DNA of 64,000 bases from assembly GCF_048213115.1 (NCBI RefSeq), contig NZ_CP172404.1, positions 3,906,001-3,970,000 on the forward strand, in the 5' to 3' direction. Position 1 is the first letter of the stretch, and the number at the start of each line of letters is the position of its first letter. Position numbers and translations under genes: made by a program. The notes below the pieces were generated by a model, which saw only the letters and a list, made by a program, of their open reading frames with translations, made no database searches and was not told the DNA's origin. Shown piece after piece: positions 1 through 9,429 of the stretch. This stretch comes from Niveibacterium terrae (GTDB lineage Bacteria > Pseudomonadota > Gammaproteobacteria > Burkholderiales > Rhodocyclaceae).

Positions 1-425
1 TTTCCGTTTTCGCCGAACCACCTTCCCCAATCAGTAAACTGCGCTTTCGAAATCGAGTAAGGGGTCATGTCTCGCGGCAATGCAGAGTCTGTATTAATAA
101 AAAAACCAACCCCGCTTTTGATTGCCGCTTCGACAAGAGAAAGCGGCATCTCTGTATTGACCGCTAGCATTTCCGCGCAGTCTTCGTGATGCCTTCCGTA
201 GATTGCGGCCGTATGTACAACTACATCAATTCCTGGATTGGAATCGAATGCAGCCTTGAAACCGTCCTCTACGCTAACCCAGTTGATCTTCCTATCCAGA
301 CCAGAAAACTTGTCAAGCCTGGACTGAGCCCTTCTCAAGGCCACGATTTCATGGCCTTCGGCAAGAAGGGCGGGGAGAAGGTGTCTCCCCAGAAAGCCTG
401 TTGCACCCGTCAAGAAAATTTTCAT
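1..425 (-). CDS. RfbJ-like NAD-dependent sugar epimerase/reductase (N-terminal part)
   Basis: The reading frame starts at an ATG whose complement is at 423-425 and stays open through base 1, so only about 141 N-terminal residues are present and the gene continues off the left edge. The product opens with a Rossmann glycine motif (TGATGFLGRH). It has an HTAAIYG strand, an NTDSALP segment in the position of the catalytic Ser/Thr, and a YSISK active-site pair (YxxxK). This is an extended short-chain dehydrogenase/reductase. The NTDS-to-YxxxK stretch resembles CDP-abequose synthase (RfbJ) and related reductases. It is the last gene seen after rfbF-rfbG-rfbH, which make CDP-4-keto-3,6-dideoxyglucose, so I infer that it performs the final 4-keto reduction. 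Which dideoxyhexose results (abequose, paratose or another) cannot be told from this fragment. Confidence 0.8.
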   Translation of the reverse strand, partial: MKIFLTGATGFLGRHLLPALLAEGHEIVALRRAQSRLDKFSGLDRKINWVSVEDGFKAAFDSNPGIDVVVHTAAIYGRHHEDCAEMLAVNTEMPLSLVEAAIKSGVGFFINTDSALPRDMTPYSISKAQFTDWGRWFGENG

Positions 426-433
426 TCTTGTGT

Positions 434-1750
434 TTAGAAGTTCACGCCAAGGAATGTTTCAATTTTCTCGACGATAAAGTCAAGCATCTCGGTGGAAAGC
501 CCCGGATAGACGCCAACCCAGAAGGTCTGATTCATCACGATGTCGGTGTTGGTCAGTTCGCCACTAACCCGGTAGTTGCGCCCTTCCATATAGGGCTGTC
601 GGGTCAAGTTGCCTGCAAAGAGCAGTCGGGTTCCGACCTTGTTCTGATCCAGATACTGCTGCAGTTCGACACGCGAGACGCCGGAGCCTTCCTTGACCGT
701 GATCGGGAAGCCGAACCACGATGGATCGCTGTTCGGGGTCGCTTCAGGAAGAATCAGGAATTCGCCGCAAGACTGCAGCTTTTCCTTCAGGTAGGCAAAG
801 TTGCGTTTGCGCGCCGCGATGAAGCCTTCTGCCTTCTCGAGCTGTGCCAGACCGCAGGCAGCCTGCATGTCGGTGATCTTCAGGTTGTAGCCGAGGTGGG
901 AATAGGTGTACTTGTGGTCATAACCCTCCGGCAGACGTCCCAGCTTCCACGCAAAGCGCTTCATGCAGGTATTGTCCTTGCCCGGCTGGCAATAGCAGTC
1001 GCGGCCCCAGTCCCGGAAGGATTCGGCGATCTGCTTCAGTTGATGGTTGTTCGTAAAGACCGCGCCGCCTTCGCCCATCGTGATGTGGTGAGCCGGGTAG
1101 AAGCTCAACGTCGCGATGTCGCCGAAGGTGCCGACCAACTGACCATTGTAGGTCGAACCCAGCGCGTCGCAGCAATCCTCGACCAGCCACAGATTGTGCT
1201 TATCACACAGCGCCTTGATGACCCCTAGGTTATAGGGGTTGCCTAGCGTATGCGCGAGCATGATCGCCTTGGTCTTGGGGCCGATCGCCGCCTCGATCTT
1301 AGAGGCATCAACGTTGTAGGTGCCGAGTTCGACATCGACAAAGACCGGCACTGCGCCGAACTGCAGAATCGGGTTGACCGTGGTCGGGAAACCCGCCGCG
1401 ACGCCAATCACTTCGTCACCAGGGCGGATCGCGCGCTCGCCCAGCTTCGGCGAAGTCAGCGCAGAGAAGGCGAGGAGGTTCGCCGAAGAGCCCGAGTTTG
1501 TCGTGATCAGATAGCGAACGCCGAGGAACTTCGCAAGTCTCTGTTCGAACTCATCATTGAAGCGACCCGTCGTCAGCCAGCCGTCCAGAGAAGCCTCGAC
1601 CATCATCTTCAGCTCCTCGCCATCGAGCACCTTTCCCGAAGGCGGAACAACGCTCTTTCCCGGCTCAAATTCGCGCGGAGCATATTGAATCGCGGCATAC
1701 TCCTCGACAAGCTTGGCGATCTGTTGGCGGAGTTCTTGGGCCTTATTCAT
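434..1750 (-). CDS. rfbH: CDP-4-keto-6-deoxy-D-glucose 3-dehydrase (E1)
   Basis: This is a 438-residue PMP/[2Fe-2S] enzyme of the DegT/DnrJ aminotransferase fold. With an E3 reductase it removes the C3 hydroxyl of CDP-4-keto-6-deoxyglucose in CDP-3,6-dideoxyhexose synthesis. The usual cofactor lysine is replaced by histidine in FYPAHHITMGEGG, which is diagnostic for E1. The cluster cysteines are in DWGRDCYCQPGKDNTC, with a further VEDCCDALGS upstream. I chose the ATG at 1750 because an AGGAA lies six bases before it. An in-frame ATG six bases earlier abuts the AGGAA, and a longer frame runs into rfbG. The length matches RfbH proteins. It follows rfbG and precedes the RfbJ-like gene in one operon. 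Confidence 0.95.
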   Translation of the reverse strand: MNKAQELRQQIAKLVEEYAAIQYAPREFEPGKSVVPPSGKVLDGEELKMMVEASLDGWLTTGRFNDEFEQRLAKFLGVRYLITTNSGSSANLLAFSALTSPKLGERAIRPGDEVIGVAAGFPTTVNPILQFGAVPVFVDVELGTYNVDASKIEAAIGPKTKAIMLAHTLGNPYNLGVIKALCDKHNLWLVEDCCDALGSTYNGQLVGTFGDIATLSFYPAHHITMGEGGAVFTNNHQLKQIAESFRDWGRDCYCQPGKDNTCMKRFAWKLGRLPEGYDHKYTYSHLGYNLKITDMQAACGLAQLEKAEGFIAARKRNFAYLKEKLQSCGEFLILPEATPNSDPSWFGFPITVKEGSGVSRVELQQYLDQNKVGTRLLFAGNLTRQPYMEGRNYRVSGELTNTDIVMNQTFWVGVYPGLSTEMLDFIVEKIETFLGVNF

Positions 1751-1811
1751 ATTCATTTCCTGTATTGATTTCAGTGGGCAACTGAGCGTGTCCCAGTCCC
1801 CGACAAATTGA

Positions 1812-2882
1812 TCAGCTAGCTTCGTATTCGGCAATCTGGGCCAAAGTCAGGGCCCGCATATCCGCCCCCTTGATCTGCGCCTTGTGCCATTCGCAGATCT
1901 TGTTCAACGCCTGAACCAGGCTCCAGCGGGGTTGCCAGCCGAGTTTCATATGCGCTTTCGAGCAGTCGAGCTTCAGGTAGTGCGCCTCGTGCAGATCGGC
2001 CGCCGCGGGATCGATCCTGAAACTCGCTCCTTCGCCCCAGATCCGCGTCAGCTCCTCGACGATCCAGGCAACAGGCTCTGCGTCATGATCGCGGGGGCCA
2101 AAGTTCCAGCCTTCCGCGTACTCAGCCCCTTCCAGGTAGAGCTTCTCAGCCAGGCTCAGATAACCGGAAAGCGGCTCCAGAACGTGCTGCCAAGGCCGAA
2201 TCGCGTGCGGGGAACGGATCAACACTTCACGCCCCTCCTCGATCGCACGGACGATATCCGGGATCAGCCGATCCAGCGCCCAATCGCCTCCGCCGATCAC
2301 ATTGCCCGCACGGCCAGAGGCCAGAGCAACGCCATGCTTCGAATACTCGGCGGGGTTGAAAAAGGACGAGCGGAAGGCGCGCGTCACGAGTTCCGAGCAG
2401 CCCTTGCTGTTGCTATAGGGGTCGTAGCCCCCCATCGCTTCGTCCTCGCGATAGCCCCAGACCCATTCGCGGTTCTCGTAGCACTTGTCGCTGGTCACGT
2501 TGACGACCGCACGAATTCCCGGAGTCCGTCGAATCGCCTCGAACAGGTGGACGGTGCCCATCACGTTCGTCGCATAGGTCTCGACCGGATGCGCGTACGA
2601 GTAACGAACCAAGGGCTGAGCCGCCATATGGATCACAATCTCGGGCTTCGACTCAGCCAATGCCTGATACAACGCCTCGGCATCGCGGACATCGCCGATG
2701 ATCGATTTCATCCCTCGGGCGACACCGGCCTCTTCGAAGAGGCTGGGCGTCGTATTCGGCTCGAGCGCATAGCCGGTCAGCTCGGCGCCCATCCGCTGCA
2801 GCCACAGCGAAATCCAGCTCCCCTTGAAGCCGGTGTGCCCGGTCAGGAAGACCCGTTTTCCTTGCCAGAAGCCCTTGTTCAT
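1812..2882 (-). CDS. rfbG: CDP-glucose 4,6-dehydratase
   Basis: This 356-residue NAD-dependent extended SDR converts CDP-glucose to CDP-4-keto-6-deoxyglucose, the second step of the CDP-3,6-dideoxyhexose pathway. The nucleotide-binding motif TGHTGFKGSW is near the N-terminus, NVTSDKCYEN provides the catalytic Thr-Asp-Lys region, and YDPYSNSKGCSE carries the YxxxK pair. The start at 2882 overlaps the rfbF stop by four bases (ATGA), so the two are probably translationally coupled. Earlier in-frame start codons lie inside rfbF and are not credible. The C-terminus ends 61 bases before the rfbH start. Confidence 0.95.
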   Translation of the reverse strand: MNKGFWQGKRVFLTGHTGFKGSWISLWLQRMGAELTGYALEPNTTPSLFEEAGVARGMKSIIGDVRDAEALYQALAESKPEIVIHMAAQPLVRYSYAHPVETYATNVMGTVHLFEAIRRTPGIRAVVNVTSDKCYENREWVWGYREDEAMGGYDPYSNSKGCSELVTRAFRSSFFNPAEYSKHGVALASGRAGNVIGGGDWALDRLIPDIVRAIEEGREVLIRSPHAIRPWQHVLEPLSGYLSLAEKLYLEGAEYAEGWNFGPRDHDAEPVAWIVEELTRIWGEGASFRIDPAAADLHEAHYLKLDCSKAHMKLGWQPRWSLVQALNKICEWHKAQIKGADMRALTLAQIAEYEAS

Positions 2883-3655
2883 TCCCAGACCTTCCAAGGC
2901 GCCTTGCCGGACTGCCAGAGATCCTCCAGCAAAAGCTTGTCGCGAAGCGTGTCCATCGGTTGCCAAAACCCTTCGTGCTGGTAGGCCTTGAGCTGACCCG
3001 ACTCGGCCAGCCGTTCGAGAGGCGTGCGTTCCCAGATCGTCTTGTCACCTTCGATCAGATCGATGACCTTGGGCGAGAGCACGAAGAAGCCCCCGTTGAT
3101 CATGCCGCCATCGCCCTTGGGCTTCTCCTTAAACGAAGCTACTTTCCCATCTCCCTGGATATCGAGCGCACCAAATCGGCCGGGGGGATAGGTGGCGGTC
3201 AGCGTTGCCTGGAGGCCGTGATCGCGGTGGAAAGCGATCAACTTTCCGATATCGACATCCGATACGCCATCGCCATAGGTAAAGCAGAAAGCCTCATCAT
3301 TCGCCACATAATCGGCAACCCGCTTCAAGCGCCCTCCGGTCATCGTCTCCTCGCCGGTATCAACCAACGTAACACGCCAGGGTTCGGCGTAACGGTGGTG
3401 GACTTCCATCTCGTTCCGGCTCATGTCGAAGGTCACGTCGGACATGTGCAAGAAGTAGTTCGCGAAGTACTCCTTGATCACATACCCCTTGTAGCCACAA
3501 CAGATCACGAAATCATTGATCCCATGATGGGAATACAGCTTCATGATGTGCCAGAGAATAGGCTTGCCGCCGATCTGAACCATCGGTTTGGGCTTGACGT
3601 TGGTTTCCTCGCTAATTCGAGTTCCCAAACCGCCCGCCAGAATTACAGCCTTCAT
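2879..3655 (-). CDS. rfbF: Glucose-1-phosphate cytidylyltransferase
   Basis: This 258-residue nucleotidyltransferase makes CDP-glucose from CTP and glucose-1-phosphate, the entry step to CDP-dideoxyhexoses. The signature LAGGLGTRISEETNVKPKPM is at the N-terminus, followed by GGKPILWHIMK. A GDGVSDVD motif supplies the metal-binding aspartates. Length and motifs match RfbF throughout, so the call is firm. It is the first gene of the rfbFGH block and is preceded on the same strand by the wzz-like gene, 43 bases away, so it could be co-transcribed with the export genes. Confidence 0.96.
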   Translation of the reverse strand: MKAVILAGGLGTRISEETNVKPKPMVQIGGKPILWHIMKLYSHHGINDFVICCGYKGYVIKEYFANYFLHMSDVTFDMSRNEMEVHHRYAEPWRVTLVDTGEETMTGGRLKRVADYVANDEAFCFTYGDGVSDVDIGKLIAFHRDHGLQATLTATYPPGRFGALDIQGDGKVASFKEKPKGDGGMINGGFFVLSPKVIDLIEGDKTIWERTPLERLAESGQLKAYQHEGFWQPMDTLRDKLLLEDLWQSGKAPWKVWE

Positions 3656-3698
3656 TTTATGACCCTATAGATAGTCAACTTGTCGTATGGCACCAGGC

Positions 3699-4910
3699 TC
3701 ACCAGAGCTTGATCGCACCCTTTAACTCATTGATCCGACGCGAATTTTTTGGCTCAGACAATCCCCTTCTTCCTGCTTCTCTGACAAAAACGAAGACAAG
3801 AGCAAATACAAAAGCAAGCATTGAAAAAGCTAGCACAATCAAAGATCGCTTAGGTTTGCTCTTCCTTTCCGGTACTTCAGCTAGGTCGACAACCTGCAAG
3901 GTCCCAGCATCCCTTGCTTCATCGGCCCTAGCCATCTCATACTGCTTGGCCATCAACTCGAATAGAACTTCGTGGTACTTCACCTCACGAAGCTTTCGTC
4001 CGTACTCAAGACCAACTTCGGGAACCTTTCCGCTCGGTATCGCAACATCCGCCTTGCCAGCTTCTTCCGATCCAGGCTTTTCAAGCTTGACCAGCTGATT
4101 CCTCAACTCACCAATTTCACTGCGAATCCGAATTGCATCCGGATTAATATCGGTTGCAAAAGACCTCATTGCCCCAAGAGTGACCTCCCTTGACGCGATC
4201 TGAGCGCGCAGTGTCGCGATCGATTCTATGATCGCTTTTCCTTGAGCCCCTGGATCAATCAGGCCTGTCCTTTCTTGAGTCTGGCGCAAATCAAATTCCG
4301 CTGCAGCAAGTTCATCTTTTGTTCGTTTCAGCTGCTTTTCGAAATATATTCGGCGTCTTCCTGCTTCTGTCACAGCTAGACCTTGCAAGAGTTTGTCCAG
4401 CTCTTCAACATAGGCATTTGCCACCTTTGCAGCGAATTCCGGGTCCTTGTCCGAAAAGTCAAGAGAAATGAAACCGTCCTTTCCTGACGTTACTACGGTG
4501 CTCCCTTGAAGTATCGCACGCGCGCCAACCCGCTCCTTTGCTTTAAAGCGTTCCTTGAGATTGAAGCGCGTGATCATCCGATCCGCCACCGTCCGACTCT
4601 TGAATAGGCCAACATAGAGATCCCCCGGATTTTTGATTCCCAAGGCACCTCCAGCTAGCCCCCCCAGAGCACCGCCCCCCAACTGACTCAGCATTGCGGA
4701 AGCGGAGGAGGCGCTGCTTTGTTGTGGTGGCATTAGTTTGACGCTGGCGGTGTAGATGTTGGGCATGAAAAGTGTACACACTGCCGCGATGATCCCGACG
4801 CAAAGAGGGGTCAGAATCAGAAGCCTCTTGTTACTTGCCAATACAACCAGCAAATCGAGCAGGCTGATCTCATCGTCTTCGCTATCAGGGTTCTCAATCA
4901 CATCACTCAT
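3699..4910 (-). CDS. Wzz/GumC-type polysaccharide chain-length determinant
   Basis: This 403-residue polysaccharide co-polymerase sits in the inner membrane and sets O-antigen or capsule chain length. The N-terminus EISLLDLLVVLASNKRLL leads into a first transmembrane helix (about residues 32-50). A large periplasmic part rich in predicted coiled coil follows. The family proline-rich motif PERKSKPKR precedes a second helix (about 358-378). There is no C-terminal tyrosine-kinase domain. I chose the ATG at 4910, with AAAGG about seven bases upstream; a longer frame reaches 4985. Its base composition is clearly AT-richer than most of the window: one 60-base line near 3781 has only 22 G or C. It sits directly downstream of the Wza-like exporter gene. 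Confidence 0.9.
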   Translation of the reverse strand: MSDVIENPDSEDDEISLLDLLVVLASNKRLLILTPLCVGIIAAVCTLFMPNIYTASVKLMPPQQSSASSASAMLSQLGGGALGGLAGGALGIKNPGDLYVGLFKSRTVADRMITRFNLKERFKAKERVGARAILQGSTVVTSGKDGFISLDFSDKDPEFAAKVANAYVEELDKLLQGLAVTEAGRRRIYFEKQLKRTKDELAAAEFDLRQTQERTGLIDPGAQGKAIIESIATLRAQIASREVTLGAMRSFATDINPDAIRIRSEIGELRNQLVKLEKPGSEEAGKADVAIPSGKVPEVGLEYGRKLREVKYHEVLFELMAKQYEMARADEARDAGTLQVVDLAEVPERKSKPKRSLIVLAFSMLAFVFALVFVFVREAGRRGLSEPKNSRRINELKGAIKLW

Positions 4911-4998
4911 ACAAGAGCCTTTACCGGAAAAGCCGGCGATTGCGCGTCGGCTGGATTCCTTTTCAATATCGAGTTGCCCTGACATACCAGGGTCGCTT

Positions 4999-7389
4999 TT
5001 AGAAGCCGCCCAAAGCCTTGACGCCGGCGATGCCGATGCCGAACTGGTAGAGGATCTGGGTCCAGTCCTTCAACGACTTCATCGTCGTCGAGCGTTCCAG
5101 ATCCTCCGGAACGACGACGGTGTCGCCCGGCATCGCGCGGTTGCCGCCGAAGCGGTTGAACAGCACGCCACTCTGTTTCTTGCTGACAACCGAACCGTCG
5201 GCGCGCAGCACGAAAACCTCGCCGGAATCGCCCGAGGCGTTGACGCCGCCCGCCATCGCGAGGTAATCCTCGACACGCTTCGATTTCTCGAACAGATAGG
5301 ACGCCGGGCTGTAGACGGAACCGAAGACGTTGACGGTCGAAGGCTTGCTCGGCACATAGAGTCGGTCTCCATCCTCGAGCGGTACATCGGGGAGCTTCGT
5401 GACGTCCAGATCGTCGCGCGGCTCCAGCGCCATCACGACGCGGCCGGTCGGCGCGACCGACTGCAGCTTTTTCAGGTATTCCTGCTGAGCCTGGATCTGC
5501 TGGCGGGTCGCCAGCGCGTCCTCGGCGCTCAGCGCCGACTGCTGAAGCTTGACGCTCTGGTCCTGCACGTTCTTCTCGAGCCGGCTGACCGCCTCGGCCA
5601 TGCTCTTCTGCTGGGCCTTGCGCGTCGACTCGCGCGTGAACTCGGAGCCGAACAGATAGGCGTTGTCGGTGAGCCCCCCTACGCGCGCGATCAGCTGGCG
5701 CAAGGTCTCACCATCCTGGACCCGGTAGATCCCGGCCGACTTGAACTCGCCTTCGAGACGCACATACTTGGTCTGCTTCGCGACCGGAACCGCGATGTCG
5801 GCCTTCGAGAACACGACGATCACGTCGCCGGGCTGCAGCGGCAGGTTGTGCTGAGGATCCTTGTCCAGAACCGCGCGGCCGAGGTTGAACGGGATCAGCG
5901 TCGTCGACAGGTCCTCCTGCAGGCGCTCGACGACCGCATAGTCCCAGTTGACTTCGCCCTGCTGGCGCTTCAGTGCGTTCTTGAGCTTTCCTCCGGCAGC
6001 AACTTCGTCCCCTTCGACGGGCTCGGCGGGATCCTCGGGTGCTTCCGCCAGGTCCGCCCGCGCGGCCTTCCCGTCCTCCGCTTTGGCATCGAGCCGGAAA
6101 GCCTTGACCGGATCGGTCGCCTCTTTCGACAGCGGCTTCACCTCGTTGCGCTTGGACCAGTAATTCGGCACGGTCAGCGCTTCCTTGTTCGGGATCAGGT
6201 CGGCGACGCGCAAGCCTTCGCGCCAGGCCTGACGCCTCGGATAGGCGACATTGCCGCGCAAGGTCACGGTCTTGTCGAAGCGGGGAGAGAGCGCAAAGAC
6301 GGTCACGACGTCGCCATCCTGAAGCGCGCTCGCGAGCCCAGCGGGGTCGAGCGGCAAGGTCTCGGCATGGCGGCTGCTGCGCGCATCGATCCGGTCTATC
6401 GTCACCTGCTGCCCCTGGGCCGTCGTCGCGAGTCCGCCGGCCCAATTGATCAGATCCTGCAGCGAGTCCTTGCCTCTCAGCTCGAACACGGCCCGGGTAT
6501 TTGTGCTGCCGCTGATCGCAACCTGGGGCCCAACCGCCGGGAAGAAGATCACGTCGCCGGGCAGCAGCTTCACGTCGCGGGATTTGTCGCCGCGCAGCAA
6601 CAGATCATAGAGGTCGAATTCGCTGACCAGCTTGTCATGGCGCTTGAGCTGGACGCGGCGCATCGTCCCCTTCGGCGAAGGACCGCCGGCCGCAAAGATC
6701 GCGTTGACCAACGAACTCTGCGAGCTGATCGTAAACGCGCCTGGCCTCTGGGCCTGACCGACGACATAGATCTGTATCGTCCGCAGTTGGCCAAGGCTGA
6801 CCGTGATCTCGAAGTTGCGGTAGTAATGACCAATCGCGTTCTTGATGTAGGCGGGCAGATCCTGGTAGCTGATGCCGGCGATGTTGATAACGCCGACCTT
6901 GGGGATGCTGATCGCACCGTTGCGGTCGACAACCGCGCGGACATCGACTTCAAGCTGTCCCCACGCACGGATCATCACCTCATCGCCGGGACCGACCACA
7001 TAGTCGGACGAGACCGGCACGTTCTCAAGCGGCGCAAAGGTCGAGGGCACGTCGGAGAACAGATCGCGGCCGAAAATCGGCAGCGCGGCACCGGTGCTCT
7101 GCAGCACGAACTTCTGGAACTCGGTCGGCGCCTCGGGCATGCGCTTCTCGCGCGCCAAGGGCAGGTCGGCCGCCTGTTGCGGCTTCATCGTATTTGAGGC
7201 CGAGCGGGAATTCGTTGAACGGATCACGTTCGGCGCCGAGACGCTCGCCGAACTCACGCTCATGCTCGCCGAGCTGTCACCCGGGTTCGCGTTGAAGTCC
7301 GGCAGGGTCTGGGCCATCACCGCCGTCGCGCACAAACCCAAACAGGCCAAGCCCAGCAGCTTACGCATCTTCATCATCAAGCAGTCCAT
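4999..7389 (-). CDS. Wza-like polysaccharide export outer-membrane protein with SLBB domains
   Basis: This 796-residue exported protein is a candidate outer-membrane channel for capsule or exopolysaccharide. A Sec signal peptide (hydrophobic LLGLACLGLCATAVMA, cleavage near residue 26) is followed by a low-complexity Ser/Ala linker. A polysaccharide-export domain follows from about residue 108 (SSDYVVGPGDEVMIRAWG), then several SLBB-type beta-grasp units (for example IQIYVVGQAQRPGAF and VNVFGSVYSPASYLFEKS). It is about twice as long as E. coli Wza and lacks an obvious lipobox cysteine, so it belongs to the larger SLBB exporter group. Starts at 7389 or at the ATG pair about 12 bases on are both possible. 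It lies between hldD and the wzz-like gene. Confidence 0.9.
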   Translation of the reverse strand: MDCLMMKMRKLLGLACLGLCATAVMAQTLPDFNANPGDSSASMSVSSASVSAPNVIRSTNSRSASNTMKPQQAADLPLAREKRMPEAPTEFQKFVLQSTGAALPIFGRDLFSDVPSTFAPLENVPVSSDYVVGPGDEVMIRAWGQLEVDVRAVVDRNGAISIPKVGVINIAGISYQDLPAYIKNAIGHYYRNFEITVSLGQLRTIQIYVVGQAQRPGAFTISSQSSLVNAIFAAGGPSPKGTMRRVQLKRHDKLVSEFDLYDLLLRGDKSRDVKLLPGDVIFFPAVGPQVAISGSTNTRAVFELRGKDSLQDLINWAGGLATTAQGQQVTIDRIDARSSRHAETLPLDPAGLASALQDGDVVTVFALSPRFDKTVTLRGNVAYPRRQAWREGLRVADLIPNKEALTVPNYWSKRNEVKPLSKEATDPVKAFRLDAKAEDGKAARADLAEAPEDPAEPVEGDEVAAGGKLKNALKRQQGEVNWDYAVVERLQEDLSTTLIPFNLGRAVLDKDPQHNLPLQPGDVIVVFSKADIAVPVAKQTKYVRLEGEFKSAGIYRVQDGETLRQLIARVGGLTDNAYLFGSEFTRESTRKAQQKSMAEAVSRLEKNVQDQSVKLQQSALSAEDALATRQQIQAQQEYLKKLQSVAPTGRVVMALEPRDDLDVTKLPDVPLEDGDRLYVPSKPSTVNVFGSVYSPASYLFEKSKRVEDYLAMAGGVNASGDSGEVFVLRADGSVVSKKQSGVLFNRFGGNRAMPGDTVVVPEDLERSTTMKSLKDWTQILYQFGIGIAGVKALGGF

Positions 7390-7430
7390 TCACGGAAAGG
7401 CGGATCCACCGATCCACCAAAAACTCAAAA

Positions 7431-8453
7431 TCAGGAATCGATATGACGGACATAGTCGGCTACGCCTTCGGCAACCGACTTGAAAGCAGCTGTGTAACCC
7501 GCCTTGCGCAAAACCGAGATATCGGCCTGCGTGAAGCTCTGATAGCGACCGATCAGATCCTCGGGGAAGGGAATGTACTCGATCAGCCCTTCGGCGACAG
7601 CCTGTTCCAGACTCAACTCGGGGAGACCTGAGCGCTTCCTCAGCTCACCGACCACCGATCGGGCGATCTCGTTGAAAGCTTCGGCACGTCCGGTACCGAG
7701 ATTGAAAATGCCGGAGATCCCGGGGTTGTCGAGGAAGTGGAGATTCACCGCAACGACGTCATCGACGCTGACGAAGTCCCTCATCTGCCCTCCCGCCGGA
7801 TAACCATCGCAGCCGTCAAAGAGTTTGACCTTGCCGCTCTCCTTGAACTGGTGCATGTGATGAAGCGCCACTGAGGCCATGCGCCCCTTGTGGTCCTCGC
7901 GCTGGCCATAGACATTGAAGTAGCGGAAGCCCGCGACCTGGAACTTGGGCGACAGCGTCACGCCATCAGACCCGGCATAACGTTGACGGACGATCTGATC
8001 GAAAAGCAGCTTTGAATAGCCATAAACATTGAGCGGCTTTTCGTAGGCAGGGTCTTCCTTGAACACGGAGCTCGCGCCATAAACCGCAGCGGAGGATGCG
8101 TAAAAAAAGCGCGTTGCGTGCTTCTCGCAGTGATCGAGAAGGCGAACGGAATACTCGTAATTGTTCTCGAGCATGTAGCGGCCATTGCGTTCGGTCGTCG
8201 CCGAACAAGCGCCTTCGTGGAAGATCGCGTCGAAACGGCCCAGCCTTCCCGATTCCAGCTCGTCCAGCAGACGTGTCTTGTCCAGATAGCCGGACAGGCG
8301 CAGATCGACCAGATTACGAAACTTGTCGCCGTTGGTCAGGTTGTCGACACCGAAGATCTCGACATCAGGTCTGGCGCTCAAGGTCTTCGCAATGTTGCTG
8401 CCGATGAAACCGGCAACGCCCGTCACAAGGATTCTCACTTTTTTTAGCCTCAT
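7431..8453 (-). CDS. hldD: ADP-L-glycero-D-manno-heptose 6-epimerase
   Basis: This 340-residue NADP-dependent SDR makes ADP-L-glycero-D-manno-heptose, the heptose donor for LPS inner core. It shows TGVAGFIGSN at the N-terminus, the family segment HEGACSATTERNG, ASSAAVYG and a YGYSKLLFD active site. The length is typical of HldD. The ATG at 8453 overlaps the stop of the heptose kinase gene by four bases, so the two are coupled. The kinase supplies the phosphorylated heptose two steps earlier in the pathway. waaC, which uses the product, lies on the opposite strand at 17331. Confidence 0.96.
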   Translation of the reverse strand: MRLKKVRILVTGVAGFIGSNIAKTLSARPDVEIFGVDNLTNGDKFRNLVDLRLSGYLDKTRLLDELESGRLGRFDAIFHEGACSATTERNGRYMLENNYEYSVRLLDHCEKHATRFFYASSAAVYGASSVFKEDPAYEKPLNVYGYSKLLFDQIVRQRYAGSDGVTLSPKFQVAGFRYFNVYGQREDHKGRMASVALHHMHQFKESGKVKLFDGCDGYPAGGQMRDFVSVDDVVAVNLHFLDNPGISGIFNLGTGRAEAFNEIARSVVGELRKRSGLPELSLEQAVAEGLIEYIPFPEDLIGRYQSFTQADISVLRKAGYTAAFKSVAEGVADYVRHIDS

Positions 8454-9400
8454 TGAATTTCCGAGCCGAAAAGCTCCTGATGGTTCACGGTGGCGGTTCC
8501 CAGTTTGCCGACGACAATGCCGCCCGCCCTGTTCGCCCACGGAACGGCTTCGCCGAGTGGAAGTCCAGCCGCCATCAGGCTGGCCAGCGTCGCAACGACG
8601 GTGTCCCCCGCGCCGGAAACATCGAACACTTCCTTGGCCTGGGCTGGATAGTCCTGCCTTCCGTTCGACGAAAATAGCGTCATGCCCTCCTCGGAGCGGG
8701 TCAGCAATAGCGCATCGAGATCCAGATCGCGGCGGAGCTCTTCCGCCTTCTTCTGCAGATCCTCCTCCGACTTCCAGGCGCCTACTACTTCCTTCAGCTC
8801 GGCGCGATTGGGCGTCAGCACCGTCGCCCCCCGATAACGCGCATAGTCGCTGCCCTTGGGATCGATGATGACTGCCTTGTTCGCCTCTCTAGCCGCCGAG
8901 ATCATTGCGCCGATATGAGCAAGCCCACCTTTTCCGTAGTCGGACAGCACGAGCACTTCGCTATCGACGAGCAGCCTCCCGAAATCGGCCAGAGCGGCGC
9001 TGAGCACTTCATGAGAAGGCTTTTCCTCGAAATCGACACGGATCAATTGTTGCTGACGTCCCAGAACCCTCAGCTTGATCGTCGTCGGCACCGAGGAGTC
9101 TTCGATCAAGTGATCCGCAATACCTCCTTCACCAATCAACTCGCGAACCGAGCGTGCCGCTTCATCGTTACCGACAACTCCCATGATCGCCGCCCTGGCG
9201 CCCAGCGAGGCGACATTGCGCGCGACGTTTGCCGCCCCTCCCAACCTGTCCTCGTGCTTCTGGACATGAACGACGGGGACTGGCGCTTCAGGCGAGACTC
9301 GGCTGACATCGCCGAACCAATAGCGGTCGAGCATGATGTCGCCAACAACACCGACTCTGGCTGTGGATATCTTCTTGATGTGATCTCTGTTGAAAGACAT
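8450..9400 (-). CDS. rfaE1: D-glycero-beta-D-manno-heptose-7-phosphate kinase
   Basis: This 316-residue PfkB-family sugar kinase phosphorylates heptose-7-phosphate at C1 in ADP-heptose synthesis. It has the substrate-binding LGGAANVARNVASLGA motif and the catalytic DVSGAGDTVVA motif (the GAGD aspartate). It is the kinase half only. The E. coli HldE protein carries an additional C-terminal adenylyltransferase, which is absent here, so that function must come from a separate gene outside the window. It is coupled to hldD through an overlapping stop and start, and follows the MORN-repeat gene by 29 bases. Confidence 0.93.
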   Translation of the reverse strand: MSFNRDHIKKISTARVGVVGDIMLDRYWFGDVSRVSPEAPVPVVHVQKHEDRLGGAANVARNVASLGARAAIMGVVGNDEAARSVRELIGEGGIADHLIEDSSVPTTIKLRVLGRQQQLIRVDFEEKPSHEVLSAALADFGRLLVDSEVLVLSDYGKGGLAHIGAMISAAREANKAVIIDPKGSDYARYRGATVLTPNRAELKEVVGAWKSEEDLQKKAEELRRDLDLDALLLTRSEEGMTLFSSNGRQDYPAQAKEVFDVSGAGDTVVATLASLMAAGLPLGEAVPWANRAGGIVVGKLGTATVNHQELFGSEIQ

Positions 9401-9429
9401 TGGATTTCGTTCGTATCGATGGATGCTGA

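Noticed and set aside
4756..7197. Very long plus-strand open frame of about 813 codons opposite the Wza-like gene
   Set aside because: It is antisense to a gene with a clear signal peptide and SLBB domains. Its translation is low-complexity Arg/Leu/Asp-rich with no domain, a usual artefact of third-position GC bias.
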